Part shown: positions 25,093 through 33,951 of the stretch, piece by piece | How positions within the stretch are numbered: the stretch's first letter is position 1 | How the letters are laid out: every line of letters begins with the position of its first letter | Assembly: GCF_003002025.1 (NCBI RefSeq) | Contig: NZ_PVZB01000047.1 | Location: 1-37,310, forward strand | Source: Paraburkholderia sp. BL25I1N1 | GTDB lineage: Bacteria > Pseudomonadota > Gammaproteobacteria > Burkholderiales > Burkholderiaceae | Direction of reading: 5' to 3' | DNA: 37,310 nucleotides | Translations under genes and position numbers: made by a program | Notes under the pieces: generated by a model | What the model saw: the letters and a program-made list of their open reading frames with translations, nothing else | What the model was told of the DNA's origin: nothing | Databases searched by the model: none

Positions 25093-26215
25093 GATGAATT
25101 TCCTCTGTGAGTCCGCCGTCTCCGTGCAACGCGTTGGGCGCACCCGGTTCGGCGCCCGGCGCGAGCGCGAGTTGGACGCGCGCGGTTTGCACGACCTGTT
25201 CGACGCTGATGTTCAAAGCGCACGGATGACCGTACGGGCATTCGCGAAACATGCAGGGGCGGCATGGCGGATAGTCGGCGAGTACGCGGTGCTGCGCGTG
25301 ATCCGACGGCGCCCAGCGGCGCGTGTCGCTGCCCGACGCAATCACTACCGAAGCCGTCTTGAGCGCCGCGGCGATGTGGGAAATGCCGGTGTCGTTGCAT
25401 ACCACGAGGCGCGCCTGCGCGACCAGCGCCGCCAGTCCGCCGAGCGAGGTGGCGCCCGCCAGATGCAACGCCGGCGAAGTCATCGCGCCCAGCACCGCAC
25501 TGGTCAGCGGCGCCTCGGCGGCCGTTCCGGTGATGGCGATCTGCCAGCCGTCGGCGGCCAGGTTGTCGGCGACGGCGGCGAAGCGTTCCGCCGGCCAGCG
25601 GCGCGAGGGCAACTGCGCGCCGGGGTGAACCAGCACGAGGCGCGTTGGTTCCACGCCGTGTTTCGCGGCGAGCGTGGCATATTCGTCGCGGTCCCGGTGG
25701 TTCAACGGAAACGCCAGCCGGCGCTCGCTTCCTGGCGCGCCCAGGGCTTCCATTAGCGCGAGATAGCGTTCGACTTCGGGCAGGTCGTCGGGCCAGCCGA
25801 TGAAACATCCGGACCGTTCCACTTCATCGGGTTGCACGAAGCCTGCTTGAGCCGTCGCGCCAAATTCGCGCAGCAGGTCGTTGGCGACACCGCCGCTGCC
25901 ATGCAACTGAATCGCGAGGTCGAATCGCCGGGCGCGCATCTGTGCGAAAAAGTCCGGCAGACCGGCGTCTGTCTCCGGCTGTTCCGGAAAGCCCATTGCG
26001 CCAGGAAACACGATCAGTTCATCGACGAGCTCCACATAGCGCTCGACGAACGTTTGTGCCCATGGCAAGCCGATCAGCGCAATATGTGCGTGCGGCACCG
26101 TGCAGCGTAAGGCGCGCAACGCGGGGACGGCGCAAAGCATGTCACCGAGTTGCAGTGCGCGAAACACGACGATGCGGCGCGGCGCGAGCGCGCCCAGAAA
26201 CGTGGGTGGATTCAT
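25082..26215 (-). CDS. GT9 heptosyltransferase-like glycosyltransferase (second copy)
   Basis: GT9 enzymes transfer heptose from ADP-heptose, classically to lipopolysaccharide core. The 377-residue protein has RIVVFRALQLGDMLCAVPAL (the N-terminal GDxL acceptor loop), LVLVHPGAQLPSRRWPAERF (the conserved hPGA/W-P-x-F motif) and LVVCNDTGISHIAAALKT (donor-binding D-x-G-x-x-H-x-A). A C-terminal Cys-rich stretch (PPCRPCMFRECPYGHPC) could bind metal or be structural. The ATG at 26215 overlaps the GT2 stop (ATGA at 26212-26215); the frame is open upstream to 26428 without homology. It is 11 bases into the next GT gene. The acceptor is unknown; no core-LPS genes are adjacent. Confidence 0.92.
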   Translation of the reverse strand: MNPPTFLGALAPRRIVVFRALQLGDMLCAVPALRALRCTVPHAHIALIGLPWAQTFVERYVELVDELIVFPGAMGFPEQPETDAGLPDFFAQMRARRFDLAIQLHGSGGVANDLLREFGATAQAGFVQPDEVERSGCFIGWPDDLPEVERYLALMEALGAPGSERRLAFPLNHRDRDEYATLAAKHGVEPTRLVLVHPGAQLPSRRWPAERFAAVADNLAADGWQIAITGTAAEAPLTSAVLGAMTSPALHLAGATSLGGLAALVAQARLVVCNDTGISHIAAALKTASVVIASGSDTRRWAPSDHAQHRVLADYPPCRPCMFRECPYGHPCALNISVEQVVQTARVQLALAPGAEPGAPNALHGDGGLTEEIHHAA

Positions 26216-27297
26216 GGAAAGAACACCTTGAAGCGGCAGGCGCCATAGAGCCGCCAGTAGATCGACAGAAATGGAATCGGAATCGACGTCCACGCCATTT
26301 CGAGAATGTGCCGCCAACTTCGATCGCGTCCGCGCAAACGCATCGCGCAGAAGTAACCGGTCAACCCAAGCCATACGATCAGCGCGACGAGCGCGACAGC
26401 ATCGCGGCCCGTTAGCACGGCAACGCATGCAGTTAACACCGCGCAGAGGATTGCGTAGTACAACAGCGGCGGCGTCGCGCGAATGCGCGTTCTGAATAGC
26501 TGCGGATGCTTCTTGTAAAGCAATGCGTCGAACTGACTTTTCTTTTGCTGCGAAATGCTCACGCCCCAGCGCGCAGGTCGGACCGGATGCACGACCAGCG
26601 CTTTGGCCGCCTTCACGATCTCGCCGCCCGCCTGCAACAGCATGAATTGCAGGTCGGAGTCTTCACGCCACGCGGATGTGAAGCGTTCGTCAAATCCGCC
26701 GGTCAGCACGAGATACTCGCGCGCCACGAAAGCGTTCGCTGTGGCGAACTCCGCGCGTTCGAGGCCGCTGGCGTCGGCTTCGTAGTCGGTCGGCAAGTCG
26801 GGCAAGGGCACGACGATTTTTCCCGATGCGGCTGCAGCGCCGTTTCCGAGCGCCGCGATGCCTGCGGTGAGCCAGTTCGGGTCCGGCAGGGTGTCGTCGT
26901 CGGTGAAGGCAATCAACGGCGAGCGTGCCCGCTGCCATCCGGCGTTACGTGCGCCGGCCGGGCCTTGAGTGCGTGTGACCGGCACGTAGTGCACCGCGAG
27001 TCCTCGCTCGGCCTGTGCCGCACCGAAGCGCGCGACGCAAGCGCGCGTGGCGTCGTCGGGGCCGTCGTCGCAGACGATGATTTCGTACTCGTCCGCCGGA
27101 AGATTCTGCTTGCACAGTGCGTCGAGACACGTTGCGAGCATGTCGGGACGACGATACGTCGGCACGACCACAGAGACGCGCCGTGCGGGAACCTGCGGAA
27201 CTTGCTCCGCGACACAAGCTGAAGTCCCTTCGCTCGCACCAGGCGAGGCGGCGCGCCCGGCGCCGTATTCCACCGAACCCGCAGCGGGCGAACTCAT
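26212..27297 (-). CDS. Glycosyltransferase family 2, membrane-anchored
   Basis: GT2 enzymes are inverting transferases with a GT-A fold. The 361-residue protein has an N-terminal Gly/Ala/Ser-rich extension of ~38 residues. The core follows: RVSVVVPTYRRPDMLATCLD, EIIVCDDGPDDAT, GPAGARNAGW and IAFTDDDTLPDPNW (the DxD metal/nucleotide motif). The catalytic base region is WREDSDLQFML. Two hydrophobic helices near 290-330 (LLYYAILCAVLTACVAVLTG) anchor it. The ATG overlaps the carbamoyltransferase stop (ATGA at 27294-27297), and its own stop overlaps the GT9 start. The donor and acceptor are not predictable. Confidence 0.92.
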   Translation of the reverse strand: MSSPAAGSVEYGAGRAASPGASEGTSACVAEQVPQVPARRVSVVVPTYRRPDMLATCLDALCKQNLPADEYEIIVCDDGPDDATRACVARFGAAQAERGLAVHYVPVTRTQGPAGARNAGWQRARSPLIAFTDDDTLPDPNWLTAGIAALGNGAAAASGKIVVPLPDLPTDYEADASGLERAEFATANAFVAREYLVLTGGFDERFTSAWREDSDLQFMLLQAGGEIVKAAKALVVHPVRPARWGVSISQQKKSQFDALLYKKHPQLFRTRIRATPPLLYYAILCAVLTACVAVLTGRDAVALVALIVWLGLTGYFCAMRLRGRDRSWRHILEMAWTSIPIPFLSIYWRLYGACRFKVFFP

Positions 27298-29039
27298 GCG
27301 GTAACTCCAGCTTTCTCGACGAGAAACGGCCCGATCACGAGCGCGTCGAGCGGCGAAGTCCAGAACGACTCCATGGCGTCGCGCGGAGAATTCACCATGG
27401 GCTCGCCGCGTGTATTGAACGACGTATTGACGAGAATCGGCACGCCCGTGCGCTGTCTGAACCCATCCAGCAGGTCGTAATACAGCGGATGCTGCGAGCG
27501 GTTCACGGTTTGTACCCGTGCGGTGCCGTCCACATGGCGAACCGCCGGAATGCGCTCTGCCTTATCCGCGCGCACGTCGAACACGAACAGCATGAATGGC
27601 GCGACGCGGCCGTCCACGAACCATTCGTTCGCATGCTCTTCCATGACGACCGGCGCGACCGGGCGAAAGTCTTCCCGGTCCTTGATTTCGTTGAGCCTGG
27701 CCTGCATGTGCGGATCGACGGGCGACGCGAGAATCGAGCGCGCGCCAAGCGCGCGAGGTCCGAATTCGGTGCGCCCTTGATACCAGCCGATCACCTTGCC
27801 CCCGGCGAGCAGACTGGCGGTGTCGCCCGCAATGTCGGTAAGACGGCGGTAGGGGATTTTCGACCAGATCAGAAACTGTTCGATTTCCGTTTCGCTATAT
27901 TCGGGTCCGAGGTACGCGTGATCCATTTTCCATTGACGCGTGCGGTCGCCGCGCGCGGTGCGCTCGCGATAGTCGGTCCATAGCGCGGCGCCCAACGCGG
28001 TGCCCGCGTCACCTGCCGCGGGTTGGACCCATACTTCGTCGAACGGTCCGGCGTCGCGCAACTTGGAGTTCATTACGCAGTTCAACGCCACGCCGCCGGC
28101 CATGCTGAGTTTGCCCAAACCGGTTTGCCGGTGCAGCCAGTCCGCGAGTTGCAGCACCGTTTCTTCCAGCACGCGCTGCAACGAATGCGCGATGTCGAAG
28201 TGGCGCTGCTCGAGCGTTGCTCCGCGTTCGCGCGCGGGACCGAAGCGTTCGACAAGTCGCGGCGCTTCGACCGTATACGTTCCGTCACTGCGGTAGCGGA
28301 CTATCTCGCGAAATACGTCGAGGTACTCCGGCTTGCCGTACGAGGCGAGCGCCATCACCTTGTACTCATCCGAAGAATGCAGAAAGCCGAGCCAGTCCGT
28401 TACGGCTTCGTAGAGCAAACCCAGCGAGTGCGGCAATTCCACCTGCTTGAGCCGTCTATATTCGCCGCCGACAAATTGCCCCATGCTGGTGGTCACGCCT
28501 TCGCCGCGACCGTCCATGGTGAGCACGGCCGTGTCGTCAAACGGAGCGGCAAGAAAAGCGCTGGCTTCATGCGCGAGATGGTGATCGACGAAATGCCACT
28601 TGAAGCCCTTGTCGCGGTCCACGCCCTGAAAGCGCTTCTTCAGATGATGCGGCGCGCCGTCGAGCAACTGCGCCCGGGCGTTGGCAATATAGCTGAGAAA
28701 CAGGGGGTCCCATGGCGACGCCGAAGGATCGCTAAGGCGCGTGCCGGCCGGATCGAAGGGCAGTTCGATAACGGCGCCTGGCCGGCTCGGCATCCCCCCG
28801 AACAGATTCGGGTCGTACGAGTAGGCCACGTGATCGATATCCGCCAGCGTGATTCCGGCGGTCTTCAGACAATAGTCTATGGCGTCGAAGGGTAATTGCC
28901 ACGTCGAGAACGGCACGGGGCGTTTGGCATGTTTGACGTGCGTGAAGCGCTCGTCTTCGGCGGCGGCCAGCACCACGCCGTCGCGCAATAAAGCGGCTGC
29001 ACTATCGTGGTAGACCGCGTTGATTCCGAGTGTGTACAT
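27294..29039 (-). CDS. Carbamoyltransferase, NodU/CmcH/TobZ family
   Basis: This family uses carbamoyl phosphate to make a carbamoyl adenylate and transfers the carbamoyl group to a hydroxyl of a sugar or antibiotic. The 581-residue length is normal. The N-terminal Kae1-like domain includes LGINAVYHDSAAALL and the metal-binding His residues in DHHLAHEASAFLAA, then SMAGGVALNC. The C-terminal carbamoyltransferase domain has WYQGRTEFGPRALGARSILA and VNTSFNTRGEPMV. The ATG at 29039 was chosen because family similarity begins at MYTLGINAVYHD; the frame is open to 29240. It is 25 bases downstream of the first GT9 gene. In this operon it probably carbamoylates a glycan sugar. Confidence 0.95.
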   Translation of the reverse strand: MYTLGINAVYHDSAAALLRDGVVLAAAEDERFTHVKHAKRPVPFSTWQLPFDAIDYCLKTAGITLADIDHVAYSYDPNLFGGMPSRPGAVIELPFDPAGTRLSDPSASPWDPLFLSYIANARAQLLDGAPHHLKKRFQGVDRDKGFKWHFVDHHLAHEASAFLAAPFDDTAVLTMDGRGEGVTTSMGQFVGGEYRRLKQVELPHSLGLLYEAVTDWLGFLHSSDEYKVMALASYGKPEYLDVFREIVRYRSDGTYTVEAPRLVERFGPARERGATLEQRHFDIAHSLQRVLEETVLQLADWLHRQTGLGKLSMAGGVALNCVMNSKLRDAGPFDEVWVQPAAGDAGTALGAALWTDYRERTARGDRTRQWKMDHAYLGPEYSETEIEQFLIWSKIPYRRLTDIAGDTASLLAGGKVIGWYQGRTEFGPRALGARSILASPVDPHMQARLNEIKDREDFRPVAPVVMEEHANEWFVDGRVAPFMLFVFDVRADKAERIPAVRHVDGTARVQTVNRSQHPLYYDLLDGFRQRTGVPILVNTSFNTRGEPMVNSPRDAMESFWTSPLDALVIGPFLVEKAGVTA

Positions 29040-29064
29040 GATGGCTCGCAAAAAAGAAGGATGT

Positions 29065-30300
29065 TCAAGGGGCGAGAGATTGTTCGGCGAGAGACGTCGC
29101 GCCGACACCGGCCGATGCGGGCTCGGATCGGCGAGCCTCACCGCGCGCATCCGGCAAAGCGCGCAATTCGAGCGCGGCCTGCACGACATCGCCGGGCGCG
29201 ACGCCGAGCAGACAGGCGTGATGCTCCTGTGGACAGACACTGCGATAACACCAGCGGCATTCGACGTCGCGAAACAGCACGCGGTGCGGCGTTTGCCACG
29301 GCGTGTGCTGCGGATTGGTGAGTGCGTACAGGTCGACCACGGGCGTCTTCAATGCGGAAGCCAGATGCACCGGCCCGCTGTTGTTCGAGACGAGTACGCT
29401 CGCGCGCTCGATCAGTGCCGCGAGTTCGCCGAGCGTGAGCGCGCCGCTCAGGTCATGGAGATGCGCGCGGGCGCCTGGCGCGGCGGTATGTATCACGGCG
29501 GCGACCAGTTCCCGCTCGCTCGAACTGCCGGTAATCAGCACCGGCACGCCGGCTTCACGCGAAAGCCGGGTTGCCACTTCGCCAAAGCGTTCCGGTGGAT
29601 AGCGCCTCGACGCGGCGGTTGCGCCCGGATGCAGCACGATCCAGCCGTCATCGGACGCCACGCCACGCGCGGTGAGTTGCGCTTCGAGCGACCGGCGATC
29701 AGCGGTGTCGACGTGGAACCGCATATGCGTGTCCTGCGTTTGCGCGCCCACGTGGCGCACGAGATCGAGTTGCCGCTGCACTTCATGGCGGGTGCGTTGC
29801 TGCGGTTCCGGTTCGCGCAGCCAATCCGTCATTAGGGTGTAGGGATTTTCGCGGCAATGCGCGAGGCGCCGCGGAATGCCGGCCATATAGCAGAGCATTG
29901 CGGCGGGCAACGGGCTCTGACTGTAGACCGTGAAAATCACTGCGGCGTCGAAGCTGCCGCCGCGCAGTCGCTCTTGCATGCGCTGATCGTCCATCCAGGT
30001 GTGGCTGGCGTTCATCGGACGATCCACCCACGGCGCGTCGTAGACGAGCGCGTCGTCCACGTCGTCGAGAAACGGCGCGAGCGCAATGCCGCTACGCGAT
30101 GCCAGCAACGTGATATGACGGTCTGGAGCGGACAGGCGCAGTGCGTGCAGCGCGGGCGTAGTCATCAGCACATCGCCGAGATTGTCGAGACGCACGCACA
30201 GAATGCGCTTGACGTCCTCGCCCCAGCTCGTAGCCGACGGCGTGTCGATCACGCGTGCGTGCGAAAGCGTTGGCGGCGTGAGCAGCAGGGGGGCGTACAT
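29065..30300 (-). CDS. GT9 heptosyltransferase-like glycosyltransferase (first copy)
   Basis: This is a second, different GT9 enzyme, 411 residues long. RILCVRLDNLGDVLMTTPAL is the classic N-terminal GDxL motif, IVLHPGATAASRRYPPERF the middle motif and VLVSNNSGPVHLASALKTP the donor-binding motif. A Cys-rich tail (RDVECRWCYRSVCPQEHHAC) is similar in style to that of the other GT9 protein of the operon. It has an N-terminal extension of ~30 residues before the core. The ATG shares its A with the stop of the phosphatase gene (TGATG at 30298-30302). Two GT9 enzymes and a heptose phosphatase together point to a heptose-containing product. Confidence 0.92.
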   Translation of the reverse strand: MYAPLLLTPPTLSHARVIDTPSATSWGEDVKRILCVRLDNLGDVLMTTPALHALRLSAPDRHITLLASRSGIALAPFLDDVDDALVYDAPWVDRPMNASHTWMDDQRMQERLRGGSFDAAVIFTVYSQSPLPAAMLCYMAGIPRRLAHCRENPYTLMTDWLREPEPQQRTRHEVQRQLDLVRHVGAQTQDTHMRFHVDTADRRSLEAQLTARGVASDDGWIVLHPGATAASRRYPPERFGEVATRLSREAGVPVLITGSSSERELVAAVIHTAAPGARAHLHDLSGALTLGELAALIERASVLVSNNSGPVHLASALKTPVVDLYALTNPQHTPWQTPHRVLFRDVECRWCYRSVCPQEHHACLLGVAPGDVVQAALELRALPDARGEARRSEPASAGVGATSLAEQSLAP

Positions 30301-30932
30301 CAGGCAACCTCCGTGCGTGGTAGCGCTCGCGCAGGGCGGCTGCCGTTGCATTCACGATCGTTTTCATTTGCGCTGTTCAGGCCGCTCACGACGATCCGCA
30401 CGGCTTCATACAGGTCGGTTGCGCGCGCGGTCGGCACGCGGAATTCGCCGGCGAGCCATTCTGTTTCGTTGCCGTTGTCGAGCAACACCGTGCGGCAGCC
30501 CGCGCGGCTGCCCGCTTCGACGTCGTTAAGAATATCGCCGATGAACCAGCTTCGCGCGAGGTCGAGCCGATGTTCGCGCGCCGCTCGCAGCAACATGCCG
30601 GGCGCGGGCTTGCGGCAATCGCATTCGATCGCATACGGTGCCACGTGGCCGTGCGGATGGTGCGGACACCAGTACACGCCGCGCAGCACTGCGCCGCTTT
30701 CGGCGAACAGGGCATGCAATCGCGCTTCTACACTATTCAGTGCGGCAATGCCGAATTTGCCCAGCGCGACGCCCGCTTGATTGCTGACGACGAACAACGC
30801 AATAGAGTGCGCCGCGAGCAGGCGGAGCGCTTCACACGCGCCTGGCGCGAAACGCATCAGCGAGGGGGCGACGTTGTACGGCACGTCGTCGAGCAGCGTG
30901 CCGTCTTTATCGAGGAATACCGCGGGTTGCAT
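30300..30932 (-). CDS. HAD-IIIA phosphatase, D-glycero-D-manno-heptose bisphosphatase-like
   Basis: GmhB-type enzymes remove the 7-phosphate from heptose 1,7-bisphosphate on the way to ADP-heptose. The 210-residue protein shows HAD motifs: FLDKDGTLL with the nucleophile Asp, VVSNQAGVA, CRKPAPGML with the motif-III Lys, and FIGDILNDVEAG with motif IV. The zinc loop CPHHPHGHVAPYAIECDC is kept, as in GmhB. The C-terminus has ~40 extra residues. The ATG at 30932 (MQPAVFLDKDG) is preferred to an in-frame ATG at 30962 by homology; the ribosome site is poor. GmhA, HldE and HldD are not in this window, so precursors must come from elsewhere. Confidence 0.9.
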   Translation of the reverse strand: MQPAVFLDKDGTLLDDVPYNVAPSLMRFAPGACEALRLLAAHSIALFVVSNQAGVALGKFGIAALNSVEARLHALFAESGAVLRGVYWCPHHPHGHVAPYAIECDCRKPAPGMLLRAAREHRLDLARSWFIGDILNDVEAGSRAGCRTVLLDNGNETEWLAGEFRVPTARATDLYEAVRIVVSGLNSANENDRECNGSRPARALPRTEVA

Positions 30933-31061
30933 GATGGAGGTCTCAACAAGAAACAAAGCCATTCCAGAGGACGCCGTTACGCGGGCGTCGTGACTCAAGG
31001 TCAAACAGTGCGCATGGTTCGTATGAGCACGCACGCTTGCGCATCAGCGCACTCATGTCCG

Positions 31062-32357
31062 CTAGCGCTGCGCCGCGCCCGCTGCCGCCCGCTTCGGTTC
31101 CGCGAACTGGTCTGCCTCGGTTCGCTCCGGTACGAGGCACGCGGCCCGCGCGTAGATCGCAGCCAGCGAATTACTGACCCCTTTCCATGTGAATTCGGCG
31201 TGCGCGCGTGCCAGTCCCGCCTCGCCCATGCGGCGCGCGAGCCCCGGGTCGCGGCGCAACTTGTCAAGACGTGCCGCAAGCGCGCCCGGATCGCGGGGCG
31301 GCACGAGAAAGCCGGTCACGCCGTCCGCGACCGAATAGCGAATGCCGCCCACATTCGCACCGATCACCGGCGTGCCGCACGCCATCGCCTCGACCGGGGT
31401 AATGCCGAAGGGCTCATACCAAGGCGTGGTGACGAATACGTCGGCGGCGCTGTAGAAGTAACGCAACTGCGCGCGGCCGCGCCGTCCAACGAAGGTGGTC
31501 TGCTGCTCCACGCCGCACTCCCGCGCAATGCCGTGCAGCCGCGCGATTTCCGGCGTGGCCAGTTCATTCGGGGCGTCCGAGTTGCCACCGACCACGTAAA
31601 GCCTCGCGGACGCGCGGAACGCCTGCTTCAGTATGCCGACGCCGCGCACCACGTTGTCGATGCCTTTGCGCTGTACGAGCCGGCCGAGTTGCAACACGAC
31701 GAATTCGTCCTTGCGCCATCCCAGCGCGTCACGTGCGGTGGCGCGGTCCACGGGCCAGAATTCGTCGGCGTCGAAGCCGCATGGCACGATCTGAATACGC
31801 GAGCGGTCGGCGCGATAGTGTTCGACCAGATCGGCTTCGTCCTGCGGACATTCGGCCACGACGATATCGGAGCGTGCCACCAGTTCGTCTTCGATGGCGA
31901 AACGCTCGTCGGGGAAGCCGTCGGCGGCGCCCTGGTGAATACGGCGCACACGGCCAAGCGCATGGAAGGTAGTCACGAGCGGAATACCGAGCGCATCTTT
32001 GACCCGCAGCGCTGCCAGGCCGGACATAAAGAAGTTGGCGTGAATGACCTGATAAGGATCGCGTTCATGCCGGAAAAAGTCGATCAGAAACGCAGCGAAC
32101 TCGTCCATGACCGGCAATAATTGCTCCTTGGGCAACTGCATCGGTGGCCCGGCCGGAACATGGATCACACGCACACCGTCCATGTCGGAGACGACCGGCA
32201 ACAGTGCGCGGTCGCGTCGCGTGAAGACATCCACCTGGTGTCCCATAGCGACGAGTTCTCGCGCGACGTTGGCGACGTAGATGTTCTGCCCGCCGCTATC
32301 CACACCGCCGGCGACAGCGAGAGGGGAGGCGTGTTCACTGATAAGGGCGATTTTCAT
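31062..32357 (-). CDS. Glycosyltransferase family 4, sucrose-phosphate-synthase-like
   Basis: This is a 431-residue retaining GT-B enzyme. IALISEHASPLAVAGGVDSG followed by GQNIYVANVARELVA is the acceptor-domain loop of the sucrose synthase/sucrose-phosphate synthase-like GT4 branch. HANFFMSGLAAL and ATTFHALG-like text (VTTFHALG) follow. The C-terminal donor domain has VVLQLGRLVQRKGIDNVVRG, and the E-x7-E region is PWYEPFGITPVEAMACGTPV. It is the first gene of the operon, with AAGGAA just before the ATG, and lies 129 bases before the phosphatase start, the largest gap in the operon. A sigma-54 promoter match lies about 60 bases upstream. Confidence 0.93.
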   Translation of the reverse strand: MKIALISEHASPLAVAGGVDSGGQNIYVANVARELVAMGHQVDVFTRRDRALLPVVSDMDGVRVIHVPAGPPMQLPKEQLLPVMDEFAAFLIDFFRHERDPYQVIHANFFMSGLAALRVKDALGIPLVTTFHALGRVRRIHQGAADGFPDERFAIEDELVARSDIVVAECPQDEADLVEHYRADRSRIQIVPCGFDADEFWPVDRATARDALGWRKDEFVVLQLGRLVQRKGIDNVVRGVGILKQAFRASARLYVVGGNSDAPNELATPEIARLHGIARECGVEQQTTFVGRRGRAQLRYFYSAADVFVTTPWYEPFGITPVEAMACGTPVIGANVGGIRYSVADGVTGFLVPPRDPGALAARLDKLRRDPGLARRMGEAGLARAHAEFTWKGVSNSLAAIYARAACLVPERTEADQFAEPKRAAAGAAQR

Positions 32358-32417
32358 GACGTTCCTTGGCGAAGAAGCGATGACGATGGGAAGAGGCAGG
32401 CGGTTGAAGCGGACGCC

Positions 32418-32432
32418 GCATGCGGTGTGCCA
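32418..32432 (-). promoter_or_regulatory. Sigma-54 (RpoN) -24/-12 promoter match
   Basis: On the minus strand the sequence TGGCACACCGCATGC matches the sigma-54 consensus TGGCACRNNNNTTGC at all positions but one (A for the first T of TTGC). The invariant GG and GC are present at the correct spacing. Transcription would start near 32405, about 50 bases before the ATG of the first glycan-operon gene. Sigma-54 promoters need an activator ATPase bound upstream; palindromes that could serve are at 32625-32641. Confidence 0.58.
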
Positions 32433-32796
32433 CTCCCTATTTTCTTTTTCGCATTCGCATCGGCAAGGCGTTTGCTAAAGGAGTGAGCGCTGTGGCGCGC
32501 CCCAATTCGCAGGCGAGAGAGGCGCTGTAGCGTTCCCTGATTTGCAAGGCTGCGTGTAACGTTGGCTGCGGAAATAAGGCCACACTGTGAGGTGTTCGTC
32601 GGCACGGTGTGGAAAATTCTTCGAATGTGCTGCACATGTGCCGTTTTTCTTGCGGCGCGGGATCGCAGCTTGCTGCGCACCGCTCTATGCGAAGCACGCT
32701 CACTTTTTTATCTTCGTGCGAGATCCTCCGGGGTCCGCATTCCTCACACGCCGCTACGCTCTCGCTTTCGCTTCGGTAGCGCGGCACTCCCTGCCC
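32433..32796. other. Divergent regulatory region with TGTG/CACA palindromes
   Basis: No gene is seen. The region separates the minus-strand glycan operon from the broken ABC transporter. It holds ATGTG-CTG-CACAT at 32625-32637 and the overlapping perfect palindrome GCACATGTGC at 32632-32641, with a further CACACTGTG near 32581. They lie about 150-210 bases upstream of the sigma-54 element, a normal distance for activator sites. Their function is inferred from position only. Confidence 0.4.
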
Positions 32797-33951
32797 ATGT
32801 CCGACTCGCCGACATCTTCCCGTTGAGAACTGACTGGCCGCATTGCTGCCGATCTATCGCGCGCGATCTGGCGCTATCGCAAGCAAACCATACTCGCGCT
32901 CGTGCTGATGATTGCGGCGAAACTGTCCGTTGTTTTGATTCCGCTCGTCCTCAAGCATATCGTCGACGAACTCGGTCATCCGTCGGCGCGGGCGCTATTT
33001 CCCGTTTTCCTGGTGCTGGCCTATGCATTACTGCGCTTTCTCGGCGATGCACTTAACGAAGCACGCGACGTAGCGTTCAGCATCGTTACGCAGCGAACGG
33101 TGGCCGCGTTTACCGAACGGACATTCGCGCATCTGCACCGGATGAGCGCGAGATTTCATGCACGGCGCGAGACGGGTGCGATTGTTCGGGACGTGCAGAA
33201 AGGGGCTGACGGTATCGGTTTTCTGCTAGGCGTCGCGTTGTTCACCATCGTGCCGACCGCCTTCGAGATCGCCGCTATCGTCTCGATCATGGTGCGCGGT
33301 TACGCGCGCGAATTCACGCTGGCGATCGCAGTCACCTTCGTAAGTTATGCCGTCTATACGTTTATCTTCACGCGCAGACGCTTCGCGTTCCAGCGCGCGG
33401 TGAACCGCCTGGAGGCGCAGTCGGACGGACGTCTTGTCGATAGTTTGCTCAACTACGATCCCGTCAAATATTTCGCGACTGAGGAAGTCGAAACACGCCG
33501 TTTGAGCGAGGTACTGGAAAAATGGGTGCATGCGAGAACGGCGAACCAGCGCGCGTTGACCGCACTGCATGTGGTGCAAAGCGCGGTTATAGCGCTTGGC
33601 GTAGCGGTCATCATGCTGCTCGCCACGCAGTACGTCGTGGCCGGCGCCATGAGTGTTGGCGATCTGATTCTGGTCAATGCATACCTGATCCAGATCTGCA
33701 TGCCTTTAAATACGCTCGGGTTCGTGTTTCGCGAGACCAACGACGCGATGGTGAACGTAGAGCGCATGTTCGCGATTCTCGACACACGCGGCCAGGCTGG
33801 CGAAGATATCGACGAACCGTCGGCAAGGCCGCTGATCGTCAGCGCAGGGAAGATCGAATTCGAGCACGTGGATTTCGCCTGGCCGATACTGGTCCACAAA
33901 CCCCGGAAACCTTCTTTCGTCATCTGCCAACTTGCACTTGCCCGGAAGTAA
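32797..33951 (+). pseudogene. ABC transporter (permease-ATPase fusion), broken at both ends
   Basis: The intact family (Atm1/MsbA-like exporters) has a six-helix permease domain followed by an ATPase domain. The permease part is clear: LVLMIAAKLSVVLIPLVLKH, ETGAIVRDVQKGADGIGFLL, NYDPVKYFATEEVETRR and SVGDLILVNAYLIQICMPLN. The NYDPVKYF text is characteristic of the Atm1 branch. At KIEFEHVDFAW, where the ATPase domain begins, homology stops near 33888 and 20-odd unrelated residues run to the stop at 33951. Walker A, signature and Walker B motifs are all lost. At the 5' end the ATG at 32797 is followed in frame by TGA at 32824-32826, before helix 1; a GTG at 32902 would start inside helix 1. The gene cannot make a working transporter. 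Confidence 0.82.

Noticed and set aside
24200..29835. Several 240-300 codon plus-strand frames across the glycan operon
   Set aside because: All are mirror frames of the minus-strand glycosyltransferase and carbamoyltransferase genes.
30570..32120. A 516-codon open frame on the plus strand
   Set aside because: It lies opposite the phosphatase and GT4 genes, whose motifs are unmistakable; the plus frame has none.
33522..33890. ABC-recombinase fusion reading frame
   Set aside because: The open frame through the ABC gene is not the ABC frame. It joins RitA only by chance at the junction.
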